Source: a bacterium
GTDB lineage: Bacteria > Armatimonadota > UBA5829
Length of the DNA stretch: 64,000 bases
Direction: 5' to 3'
Assembly (NCBI GenBank): GCA_021371935.1
Contig: JAJFVF010000004.1
Location: 124,001-188,000, forward strand
Shown here: positions 33,082 through 40,314 of the stretch, one piece after another
Numbering within the stretch: position 1 is the first letter of the stretch
Layout: every line of letters begins with the position of its first letter
The notes under the pieces: model-generated
The model's database searches: none
Told to the model about the DNA's origin: nothing
What the model saw: only the letters and a program-made list of their open reading frames with translations
Translations under genes and position numbers: made by a program

Positions 33082-33906
33082 TCAGTCGGGAGTGAGTGTG
33101 GTTCCGGCTGATTCAAAGCCCAACCGGAATCCTCCTATGCCAGCAAAGAGTTCAATAAATGTAAATTCTCTGCCTGTTGTCTCCATAATCCGCTCCGCAA
33201 GCCATCTGGCAACCAGTGTGTTCACTGCATTACCGAGCAGGATTCTGCGGCGCGAGCGAGATAGTCCAGAAGTCCAGCCTCTGGGGAATCCCTGCAGGGA
33301 TTCGCATTCTGACGGATCGAGCATTCGTAAGCCCCGTCCCGGTTCGTAACAGTAAGTGTCTTCCGCAGCCACCCGGTTGGGGTGCGCAGTAAGACACGCT
33401 GCAATGGGCGTTTCCTCTTCCACGCGCGACGCAGCAAACCCGTAACCATCTGCGGCGTTAGATACAAATCGCTCGAATCGGGCGTATAGCTCATGAGGGC
33501 ATCCGATACAGAACTGCCGCCTGCGACTCTGACCTGTGAAATCACGAGCGTCGAGTGCGACAACAGCGATTCCGTATCCGAGCAACTCCAACCCGGCAGC
33601 GAAGTTGACAATGTCTGGTGCACAAACATTCTCGCGGACCACCCACGGTGGGCGAAGTCTCCCGACCACGGCAAGGAAGTATCCGGACAGGTCGGGATGC
33701 TTACTTGGCCGATCCCCCCTGGCCAGGGAACGTGCAGGGCAGGGATCTCCTCCGCAAACAACGTCGATTGTCCCGAAGTCCTCTTGCTCAAGCTCGCCAA
33801 GCACATCTCGGATGTCTCCCTGGTGCAAGGTTCCGTCGCTCCAGTGCCTGCGGTATATTCCGCATGCAAATTTGTCGATCTCGTTTGCCCATACGCATCG
33901 GTTCAT
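33082..33906 (-). CDS. Circularly permuted cytosine-5 DNA methyltransferase
   Basis: A 274-residue C5 methyltransferase whose motifs are in a permuted order. The protein opens at motif II (MNRCVWANEIDKFACGIYR), then shows motif IV with the catalytic Cys in GGDPCPARSLARGDR, motif VI in PWVVRENVCAPD, motif VIII in GQSRRRQFCIG, a short target-recognition region, motif IX near ESLQGFPRGW, and motif X in LLGNAVNTLVARWL. Motif I, the AdoMet loop, comes last (TFIELFAGIGGFRLGFESAG, residues about 247-266). In ordinary enzymes motif I is first. The N-terminus and C-terminus of the usual protein are therefore exchanged by about 30 residues. All key residues are present, so activity is plausible. It would protect phage DNA from restriction. 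The recognition sequence is unknown. Confidence 0.85.
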   Translation of the reverse strand: MNRCVWANEIDKFACGIYRRHWSDGTLHQGDIRDVLGELEQEDFGTIDVVCGGDPCPARSLARGDRPSKHPDLSGYFLAVVGRLRPPWVVRENVCAPDIVNFAAGLELLGYGIAVVALDARDFTGQSRRRQFCIGCPHELYARFERFVSNAADGYGFAASRVEEETPIAACLTAHPNRVAAEDTYCYEPGRGLRMLDPSECESLQGFPRGWTSGLSRSRRRILLGNAVNTLVARWLAERIMETTGREFTFIELFAGIGGFRLGFESAGTTLTPD

Positions 33907-33909
33907 ACA

Positions 33910-34236
33910 TCAAAGCCGCACTACATCAACGATGTGTATTCGAAACGGCAACCCGTCGTGAATTTCCACCAATTGCACGACGCCGTCGCCAAGCCTGCGA
34001 AACTGCCGAAGCATCTCCACTACCTGCGGCTTGTCCAGATTGTCGCAGTCGGCAAGTATTGGCTTTCTGCTGCTCTCACCGCTGAGCTTCACATCTCGCA
34101 GCACTTTCACGGGAAGCCCCATGACTGGCTCGCCATCCGAGATGACGAGGTCTTCTACTTTGCCGTAGTGTATTTCCTGCATCAATTGAAGCAGCCGTTT
34201 TTGAGCTTCTGTGATTTGCAACTGGTTTTGAGACAA
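33910..34236 (-). CDS. Small DUF2292-like protein
   Basis: About 108 residues if it starts at the TTG at 34236, which is preceded by AGGTG and GGGAGG. The protein has QKRLLQLMQEIHYGKVEDLV followed by ISDGEPVMGLPVK, the helix-then-hairpin pattern of small DUF2292 proteins found in phages and plasmids. A second half (KPILADCDNLDKPQVVEMLR) is unfamiliar. It stands three bases before the permuted methyltransferase gene and downstream of the 11-bp repeat array. A regulatory or DNA-binding role is possible but not shown. Confidence 0.5.
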   Translation of the reverse strand: MSQNQLQITEAQKRLLQLMQEIHYGKVEDLVISDGEPVMGLPVKVLRDVKLSGESSRKPILADCDNLDKPQVVEMLRQFRRLGDGVVQLVEIHDGLPFRIHIVDVVRL

Positions 34237-34307
34237 TGCACCTGTGCCTCCCAAATGACACTGCAACGGCTCGATATCTGTATGGTATCTCAGTATGAGG
34301 TAAAGGC

Positions 34308-34351
34308 GGACGAAATCAGGACGTAACTCGGACGTAATTTGGACGCATTGA
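34308..34351. repeat. Four tandem 11-bp repeats, candidate operator or iteron array
   Basis: GGACGAAATCA, GGACGTAACTC, GGACGTAATTT and GGACGCATTGA follow one another without a gap at 34308-34351. The GGACG start is the same in each, and the period of 11 bases places the units on one face of the helix. The array lies in the 171-base gap upstream of the early gene starting at 34236. Repressor operators and replication iterons have such a layout. Confidence 0.5.
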
Positions 34352-34407
34352 ATAAGCCCAATCAAATAGAGGTGACCTGGCGTTGGAGGAGAAGACTGAG
34401 GTGAATG

Positions 34408-35391
34408 CTAGACATTGAGGCGATAAATGTCTGCTTTGACCCGTTTGATGAGGACTTTGCGGCTGTCATTGTATCGGAAAAGGTAACTCATCCTTTCCGG
34501 TGGATACTTCATTTGTGAGGCTATAGAACCAAATGTCATCTCGGGATGCCCCCTTTCGGCCGCTTCATGAAGTATGCGCACGGCGTCGGCCTGGTTTTCG
34601 TTGAGCGGTTCCAGCTTTTGCCCGCAAAACCAGATAATTCGGTAGTTTTCTCCGTGATCGAATAAACTTTTGGGTATTCTGCAACTTGACTGAGCTTCAT
34701 TCGATTCATGTCTATCTGTCGCTTGCATGCAGAACGATTCCAAGGTCTGCACGCACACATCATCAGCCACGAACACACCGGATTCATCCACCATGAAGAT
34801 ATCCGAAAGCGCCAGAAATACAGCATGCCTGTTGTCGAGTAGCTCTCTTGAGTCCGGCTTGCAGAGACTATGGGTGGGAGCCATAAGTATGAACGGCTCT
34901 CGATACTTCGCCAATAGATAGAGCACTACATTTCGGAAGTCATTCGGTACGGTTTGAATAGTCAAAAACACAGGCAGCCGAAATCCCCTACATTGAGTAT
35001 AGAAACCGATTTGAGTCGTCCAGCGCATATGCGGAATGTCTGCTATCTGGATATCAAGCGCAAGAGGCTTTGCCAGAGCTTTGTAAAGCGCAGGATGGTC
35101 CAGTTCATAGACGATAATTTCAGCCTTTGTTATTCGAGTCTTCTCGCACATCTGAGGATTACATGTGCAGACTGCCACGATGTTATCATCGCTGTGAACT
35201 ATGATCCTGTGATAACACCCGCACGGATATGAGTGCGTGCAGGGATAATACGCAGCAAGTTCTTGTGTCGGCCTGAGAAACGCCTTAGCCGCATTATACT
35301 CATCGCCCGCAAGCTGTCTCCACTGAAGCTCCACTGCTGCAGGCCCGGTAAGTTTCTCGCATGCAGTCCAAAATCCCTGTCGGTCCATCAT
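34408..35391 (-). CDS. Unrecognised early protein with N-terminal Cys/His-rich region
   Basis: A 327-residue protein. Near residues 50-82, CTHSYPCGCYHRIIVHSDD followed by VCTCNPQMCEKT gives seven cysteines and two histidines in a zinc-ribbon-like arrangement. The middle carries a mixed alpha/beta region (VPNDFRNVVLYLLAKYREPF). The last 60 residues (EMTFGSIASQMKYPPERMSY) look like a winged helix-turn-helix. This could be a DNA-binding regulator of the early region. I do not know the family. It follows the 415-residue early gene by 20 bases and precedes the 11-bp repeat array, which is a possible target. Confidence 0.55.
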   Translation of the reverse strand: MMDRQGFWTACEKLTGPAAVELQWRQLAGDEYNAAKAFLRPTQELAAYYPCTHSYPCGCYHRIIVHSDDNIVAVCTCNPQMCEKTRITKAEIIVYELDHPALYKALAKPLALDIQIADIPHMRWTTQIGFYTQCRGFRLPVFLTIQTVPNDFRNVVLYLLAKYREPFILMAPTHSLCKPDSRELLDNRHAVFLALSDIFMVDESGVFVADDVCVQTLESFCMQATDRHESNEAQSSCRIPKSLFDHGENYRIIWFCGQKLEPLNENQADAVRILHEAAERGHPEMTFGSIASQMKYPPERMSYLFRYNDSRKVLIKRVKADIYRLNV

Positions 35392-35411
35392 ACGTATCTC
35401 CCTGCCTCAAT

Positions 35412-36659
35412 TCATGCGATCCCACAAGATAAACAGAGATCATTGATGCCGAATCCGGAAAAAGCATCAAACCCGAAAAGTATGTGGCAGATAAGCAACA
35501 GCGGAAGTATTTGATTTCCAAGCATAAAACCTCGCAGCCGTAGCCAGAGATCAACCATGATGCGATCATCTTCCTGCTGAAAGTGAATCATGTTCGATGG
35601 CCGAAGCGAGACAACTCTTGGAGTTCTCGATCCGGCGAACTTTATGCGGAACCATGCTTCGCTTAACCTTACCCTGGGTGATATAACAACATCGTTTGTA
35701 TTAATTGCAGCGAAGACATCTTCAGCCTCAACAGTCTCTATACTTCTGAGCGGGCCATCTATACAACACTCCACCCGATATAATTTGACATACTCCATTC
35801 CTGGCACGTCCGAACAGACAAGGGCACGTTGTCCATCAGTTCTCAGAGGATCGAGAGTATATTTCGCGGTGCCTGGAAAGTGATTATCGTCTCCAAAGAG
35901 ATAACGACCAAAGAGCTTTCTGTAGATCTCCCTCTCACTGCGCGTTCCGGCACCAATCTGTAACTCGTCTGTTGCAGGTTGATAGACAAGTATGTCATAC
36001 CTTTCCGGCCGGTAGCAAATACATGATGATTCCCCGCGTTCGATGCATCCCTCTCGTCTATAATGATCTCCATGCCAGACTACAAACCAGATGCCATCGT
36101 CACGATGATAGACATACACTCGGCAAGTTCTGCCTTGCTGCATGTGCTCAAACCAGTAGTTGAGATCTTGTTCCAGTTCCATCATAATGGCTGGAGATGG
36201 TTCCGTGAACGTCACATCTTCGGACCTGTTGCCCTGGAAATAGACAAATGTGAATGATCTTACTGCAAACTGCTCGGCATGTATTCTTTCCAGAACACGA
36301 TGGTCACGCAGCCAGATGAGGACGGCGATATCGGCTGGAGAAAGGTCAGGGTCGTCAAGAGGAATTCCGAGCCCTGCAGCCTCTTCCAGGAGGCTATCCA
36401 TTGCTCCTGCTGCAGATACCTCGTGAATGCAGTGCAGAGAGTTGACTAATTCGACTGGCATGTCTGAGTCGAATGTCATGAGGAGACGCATAAGTGTTGC
36501 ATGATCCGGTGTTGTCATAGTTACATCAATCATCGACAAGTCAAGTCCTCTCGACAAGAGGAACTTCCTATAGGGTGAGAGGACTTGGACCAGGCGTTTC
36601 GGAGAAATGCTCTTGAGATCGCTTACGTGTGGAAAACACCTTGCAGTCTGAACTCCCAT
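35412..36659 (-). CDS. Unrecognised leftmost-promoter early protein
   Basis: A 415-residue protein, the first minus-strand gene of the early block, with AAGGAAGG six bases before its ATG. I recognise no domain. Visible landmarks are a helical N-terminal third (DPDLSPADIAVLIWLRDHRV), an aromatic-rich beta centre (RVYVYHRDDGIWFVVWHGDH) and a Cys pair (SSCICYRPERYD). The last 30 residues are hydrophobic (MLGNQILPLLLICHILFGF) and could be a membrane segment. They could also be a tail added after a frameshift. The gene is divergent from the lysis/integration cassette across a 263-base AT-rich region. Confidence 0.5.
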   Translation of the reverse strand: MGVQTARCFPHVSDLKSISPKRLVQVLSPYRKFLLSRGLDLSMIDVTMTTPDHATLMRLLMTFDSDMPVELVNSLHCIHEVSAAGAMDSLLEEAAGLGIPLDDPDLSPADIAVLIWLRDHRVLERIHAEQFAVRSFTFVYFQGNRSEDVTFTEPSPAIMMELEQDLNYWFEHMQQGRTCRVYVYHRDDGIWFVVWHGDHYRREGCIERGESSCICYRPERYDILVYQPATDELQIGAGTRSEREIYRKLFGRYLFGDDNHFPGTAKYTLDPLRTDGQRALVCSDVPGMEYVKLYRVECCIDGPLRSIETVEAEDVFAAINTNDVVISPRVRLSEAWFRIKFAGSRTPRVVSLRPSNMIHFQQEDDRIMVDLWLRLRGFMLGNQILPLLLICHILFGFDAFSGFGINDLCLSCGIA

Positions 36660-36829
36660 ATGCGCCCTTCCTTGTTGAGCAAATTATGCACTACAGGTTT
36701 CCGCCGCCCGTAAATAGCCGAAAGGCAAGCATGACACTGTTAATTATTCCATAGGATCGTGTGACATATAAAATACATATGGGACGAATATATATTTTTA
36801 CATTCTGCAATAGCATCGTAAACCATATT

Positions 36830-36880
36830 CTACATCCCCGACACTTTATGGATCACAGTAGTAAATAACTAAGTAGGGGG
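36830..36880 (+). promoter_or_regulatory. Prophage promoter motif, copy D
   Basis: The only plus-strand copy. CGACACT (36839-36845) and TAGTAAATAAC (36859-36869) are separated by 13 bases and followed by TAAGTAGGGGGG. It lies about 45 bases upstream of the first gene of the plus-strand lysis and integration cassette. The rest of the 36660-36922 gap is AT-rich and probably also contains the divergent early promoter, which I cannot place. Confidence 0.72.
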
Positions 36881-36922
36881 GCTTTCTTATAACCCTCTCA
36901 AAACCTACTGCGAGGTAGAACC

Positions 36923-37123
36923 ATGAAAACACAAATTTCCTCCGAGCGGCTCGCTGTGTCTGGACGAGTTTCTGAGGCAGCCAGCATACTGGCCAACGGA
37001 GTCCTGCGCGCCAGACGCCGACACAAAGAAGAAGCAAACACAATCTCAGGAAATAGACTTGACTCTTCTCCAAATTCGAGCATTAATTCAACTAATCCGA
37101 GCGCGAGAGGTGAGCAGCAATGA
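36923..37123 (+). CDS. Small basic protein, first gene of the lysis/integration cassette
   Basis: A 66-residue protein with GAGGT six bases upstream of its ATG. It is basic in the centre (NGVLRARRRHKEEANTI) and Ser/Asn-rich at the end. It has no membrane helix, so it is not an ordinary holin. The gene overlaps the endolysin gene by ATGA. No family is recognised. It might modulate endolysin synthesis or activity, which is only inference from coupling. Confidence 0.55.
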   Translation: MKTQISSERLAVSGRVSEAASILANGVLRARRRHKEEANTISGNRLDSSPNSSINSTNPSARGEQQ

Positions 37124-37530
37124 GCGAGTCACGCGAAGGGCTAAATCCTGAATTTGCGGCAAAACTTACGCTCTTTGAAAAGAAGCTGGCCACAAACGGC
37201 ATCAAGGTAATTCTTACAGCGGGTTATCGCTCTATAGCCGAACAGAACAGGCTTTATGCGCAGGGCAGAACCAAGCCCGGCAAGAAAGTGACAAACGCCC
37301 GCGGTGGGAACAGTTGGCACAACTATGGGCTGGCCGCTGATTATGCATTCGTTATAAATGGCAAAGTGACCTGGGATGGTCCATGGGACTTGTTCGGTCG
37401 TACAGCTCGATCTTGCGGGCTTGAGTGGGGTGGTAATTTCAAGAGCATAATCGACCGGCCACATTTACAGTGGACTCAAGGCAAGACGCTCGCGCAGATG
37501 CGCAACGCCAGCACCGTGAAGAAAAAGTAA
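37120..37530 (+). CDS. Endolysin, M15-family L-alanyl-D-glutamate or D-Ala-D-Ala peptidase
   Basis: A 136-residue cell-wall peptidase. The zinc-binding motifs are SWHNYGLAADYAFV (SxHxxGxAxD) near residues 66-79 and DRPHLQW (HxxW) near 112-118. An upstream LTAGYRSIAEQNRLYAQGR segment is the usual substrate-binding loop of the M15C group, which includes T5 and Listeria phage endolysins. It lacks a signal peptide and a separate cell-wall-binding domain, so release presumably needs a holin that I cannot identify here. It is coupled to the 66-residue gene in front of it. Confidence 0.87.
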   Translation: MSESREGLNPEFAAKLTLFEKKLATNGIKVILTAGYRSIAEQNRLYAQGRTKPGKKVTNARGGNSWHNYGLAADYAFVINGKVTWDGPWDLFGRTARSCGLEWGGNFKSIIDRPHLQWTQGKTLAQMRNASTVKKK

Positions 37531-37601
37531 GGTACTACTTCGGTGTCATCTTCCGCTTGTTTTCCAACCTTTCGCTCGGATGTTATGGTGAGGTAAGGAT
37601 C

Positions 37602-38057
37602 ATGAGTGTAATCAAACAAATAACAGATCTGCAGAATCTTTCCCACAGTGAACTTGTATCTCTCTGGCGCACACTCTGTGGCAATGAACCTCCAGCAGCC
37701 AACCGGAGGTTCATTATTAAGCGGCTTGCTTACAGGATACAGGAGATAGCATATGGCGGTCTCTCGGAGGAATCACATCACAAAATGGATGCGGTTCTTA
37801 AGTGCCATGGCTATGATGAGTTGGGTATGCCCAAGGCATCATCCAGCCGAGCTCAGAGTAGGAAAGACCTGCCGGTAATAGGAAGCAAGTTGGTTCGTGA
37901 ATGGAATGGCAGACATTATGAAGTTACAACGCTCCGCGACGGTTTCGAATATGAGGGCCGACGATATCGCTCGCTGTCGGCTGTCGCAAAGGCGATAACC
38001 GGCACACACTGGAATGGGCGTGCGTTCTTTGGCCTTGCGGGGAGAAATTCTAGATGA
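37602..38057 (+). CDS. DUF2924 protein of the recombinase module
   Basis: About 151 residues from ATG 37602 (MSVIKQITDLQNLSHSELVS), with GAGGT seven bases upstream. An upstream in-frame start would run back into the endolysin gene and is not used. The N-terminal helical domain is followed by GSKLVREWNGRHYEVTTLRD and FEYEGRRYRSLSAVAKAITG, then THWNGRAFFGL, which is the typical end of DUF2924 proteins. These are regularly encoded directly before serine recombinases in prophages and are presumed DNA-binding partners. It overlaps the recombinase gene by ATGA. Confidence 0.85.
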   Translation: MSVIKQITDLQNLSHSELVSLWRTLCGNEPPAANRRFIIKRLAYRIQEIAYGGLSEESHHKMDAVLKCHGYDELGMPKASSSRAQSRKDLPVIGSKLVREWNGRHYEVTTLRDGFEYEGRRYRSLSAVAKAITGTHWNGRAFFGLAGRNSR

Positions 38058-39631
38058 TAAATGAAAGTGGCATCTGTAATGAGCGTAAGCAAGGCATGCG
38101 TTGCGCAATCTACACACGCAAGAGTACCGAAAAGGGTCTCGAACAGGAATTTAATTCGCTTGATGCTCAGCGGGAGGCTTGTGAAGCATACATCGCAAGC
38201 CAGCGTCATGAAGGCTGGATTGCCCTAACAGAGCATTATGATGATCCAGGTTTTTCTGGAGGTAACATTGAACGGCCGGGGCTAAAGAAGCTTATGCGAG
38301 ATATCGAGCGCGGCAAAATCGATTGTGTCGTTTTTTACAAACTCGACAGATTATCACGGTCGCTACTGGACTTCGTAAAACTTGCAGAGTTTTTCGATCA
38401 GCACAAAGTGACTTTTGTATCTATCACACAGCAGTTTTCAAGCACAACAGCTATGGGGCGTCTCATCCTCAACATTCTCCTGAGCTTTGCCGAATTCGAG
38501 AGAGCTATAAGTGCCGAGCGTGTTCGTGACAAGATAGCCGCCGCCAAGCGGAAAGGTAAGTATCTCGGCGGAACTCCTGCATATGGTTATGATGTAGACT
38601 ACAAGAAAACGAAGCTGATTGTGAACCAGGAGGAGGCAAAGCTGGTTCGTGAGGTTTTCAAGAGATTCATAGAGACCGGCTCCTGTCTGGAGATAGCCAG
38701 AGAGCTGAATTCCAAGGGAATCCCGACCAAGTCTTGGACAACGAAAAATGGATCATTTCATCAGGGCGGGCCTTGGAACACTCAACACCTATACCGTGTT
38801 TTGAACAACCGAACTTATCTTGGTGAGACTGTCCATAAGGACAAGTCATATCCCGGCGAACATGAGGCGATTGTTCCAAAGTCACTATGGGAGAAAGTCC
38901 AGCAGATATTTTCAAGTGGCACCGCGCGGAAGAAAGGCCAGGAAACCCATGAGGTTAAGTCACTTCTACGAGGCATCATTCGCTGCGGACATTGTGACAA
39001 GTCCATGGTCGGCACATACACCAGAAAGAAGAACAAGATCGTCTATCGTTACTACACATGCAGCAGCGTAATAAAGAATGGCTATTCATCGTGCTCAGTC
39101 AGATCTGTTCCCGCCGGTGAGATTGAAAAGGCTGTCATTGGTCAGGTTCGGGCGTTGTTACAGTCGCCGGAAGTTATAGCCGAAACATTCCGGGCTGCAA
39201 GGGATCTCCAAGAGCAGGAAATTCGTTCTCTTCAGGATGAAAAAACAAATCTGGAAATGCGAATGGTAGAACTTAAAGCGGCAGCAAGCGAACTGGTATC
39301 AGGCAATTTCGAGAAAGGCACTACCACCGACAGGTTTTCGGAGCTTAATGACGACATCCAGAAGACACGCCGTATACTTATTGAAACCGACGAACGCCTG
39401 TCGGAACTTACTGCAGGATCGCTCACCGAACAAGATGTTGCGGATGCCCTCCGTAAGCTCGATCCAGTGTGGGACGAACTGTTTCCATCCGAGCAACACA
39501 GAATTCTGCGGTCACTGGTGGAGCGAGTGACAGTCTATCCCAATGGTTTAGATATTCAGCTTAGGGCAGAAGGTATTCACTCAATAGTAGCCGAGGTAAA
39601 AGGATGTGAAGAAAGGATAGGCGTAGTATGA
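38054..39631 (+). CDS. Large serine recombinase (prophage integrase)
   Basis: A 525-residue enzyme. The resolvase domain contains AIYTRKSTEKG with the catalytic Ser, then DDPGFSGGNIERPGL, FYKLDRLSRSLLDF and ILLSFAEFERAISAERVRDK. The recombinase domain follows (GGTPAYGYDVDYK, then TYLGETVHKDKSYPGEHEAI), and a zinc ribbon with CGHCDKSM and a later CxxxxxxxC part. The C-terminus has a coiled coil and a short beta domain. Such integrases insert and excise phage DNA at attP/attB without host factors. The gene is coupled to DUF2924 before it and to the ParB-like gene after it, a frequent trio. Confidence 0.92.
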   Translation: MINESGICNERKQGMRCAIYTRKSTEKGLEQEFNSLDAQREACEAYIASQRHEGWIALTEHYDDPGFSGGNIERPGLKKLMRDIERGKIDCVVFYKLDRLSRSLLDFVKLAEFFDQHKVTFVSITQQFSSTTAMGRLILNILLSFAEFERAISAERVRDKIAAAKRKGKYLGGTPAYGYDVDYKKTKLIVNQEEAKLVREVFKRFIETGSCLEIARELNSKGIPTKSWTTKNGSFHQGGPWNTQHLYRVLNNRTYLGETVHKDKSYPGEHEAIVPKSLWEKVQQIFSSGTARKKGQETHEVKSLLRGIIRCGHCDKSMVGTYTRKKNKIVYRYYTCSSVIKNGYSSCSVRSVPAGEIEKAVIGQVRALLQSPEVIAETFRAARDLQEQEIRSLQDEKTNLEMRMVELKAAASELVSGNFEKGTTTDRFSELNDDIQKTRRILIETDERLSELTAGSLTEQDVADALRKLDPVWDELFPSEQHRILRSLVERVTVYPNGLDIQLRAEGIHSIVAEVKGCEERIGVV

Positions 39632-40041
39632 GCATTGGACTTACCAACAATGAGGATGGCGTATGCGTGCATGTTCCAATGACGCTTAAGCGTCGTTCGG
39701 GCAGAAAAGAAGTAATCATACCGGATGGGTTGGAGCATTCTATGGAGTCAGGCCCAGACTACCATGAGGCGCTTGTGATAGCTATATCCCGCGCACATCG
39801 CTGGAAAAGGCTACTTGACGAGGGTAGGTATGCTTCGATTATCGAGATGGCACAGGCACTTAAGATAAACCGGTATTATATGGCACGTCTGCTTAGGCTT
39901 ACATTGCTCTCTCCAGATATTGTAGAGGCTATCTTGGAAGGACAGGAACCTGAAGGATTGTCGCTTGAACAATTGCGGAAACCAATGCCCATGTTGTGGA
40001 ACGAGCAATGGGAATCCTGTAAATTTGGCGAGTTCGACTAG
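39628..40041 (+). CDS. Recombinase-associated ParB/KorB-like HTH protein
   Basis: A 137-residue protein overlapping the recombinase stop as ATGA. Residues 45-110 (ALVIAISRAHRWKRLLDEGRY, then MAQALKINRYYMARLLRLTLLSP) form a KorB/ParB-type helix-turn-helix. This family is regularly the third member of the DUF2924/serine recombinase set in prophages. It may act as a directionality factor or regulator. That role is inferred from association. It is the last gene that I assign to the prophage. Confidence 0.78.
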   Translation: MSIGLTNNEDGVCVHVPMTLKRRSGRKEVIIPDGLEHSMESGPDYHEALVIAISRAHRWKRLLDEGRYASIIEMAQALKINRYYMARLLRLTLLSPDIVEAILEGQEPEGLSLEQLRKPMPMLWNEQWESCKFGEFD

Positions 40042-40314
40042 CCTGGTTTTGTGGCCATTAGCTGCCTTGCTATGAAGTTACAATAGTAATATATGTAACA
40101 GCAGCCCCATGGTCCACGATAAATATGTTCGTTCTACTAACTCCTAGATTAATGTCAGTAGGCTCCCAGTATACATGCCCAACATCAGACTTTTGTCAAG
40201 GCTAACATATATAGCGTGCTCAAGACATTACCTATCTTTTGGTCATGAGGGTGTCTCATTTGGCAGATGTTTCGTAGGTCTTTGCTGTTCTTTTTAATAA
40301 TGTCGCCGGTCAGA
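40042..40314. other. Intergenic region, possible right end of the prophage
   Basis: No gene is seen. At 40077-40099 the arms GTTACA and TGTAAC enclose 11 AT-rich bases, a palindrome just behind the integrase module. A large serine integrase usually has its attachment site within a few hundred bases of its gene, so the prophage end is expected somewhere in this region. I cannot define the core, since the left end lies outside the window. Confidence 0.4.

Noticed and set aside
32868-33116. 82-codon minus-strand frame between the methyltransferase and sigma genes
   Set aside because: It overlaps both neighbours and the structured leader, and lacks a ribosome site.
33082-33906. Permuted methyltransferase as an assembly error
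   Set aside because: All motifs are in one uninterrupted frame with normal flanking genes, and the moved part is only about 30 codons, which is hard to produce by misassembly.
33493-34326. Long plus-strand open frame (277 codons) opposite the permuted methyltransferase
   Set aside because: The minus strand holds clear methyltransferase motifs. The plus frame has no family pattern and spans two genes and the intergenic region.
34308-34351. 11-bp repeats as a CRISPR array
   Set aside because: The units are contiguous without spacers, too short, and there are no cas genes.
10325-36880. Four-copy motif as a T7-like single-subunit RNA polymerase promoter
   Set aside because: The G-run start looks similar, but no such polymerase gene is in the window. 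The 17-base spacing and the encoded sigma-like factor fit better. A polymerase outside the window is not excluded.
36923-37123. 66-residue protein as the holin
   Set aside because: It has no hydrophobic segment. The small membrane protein at 18666-18977 is a better but unproven candidate.
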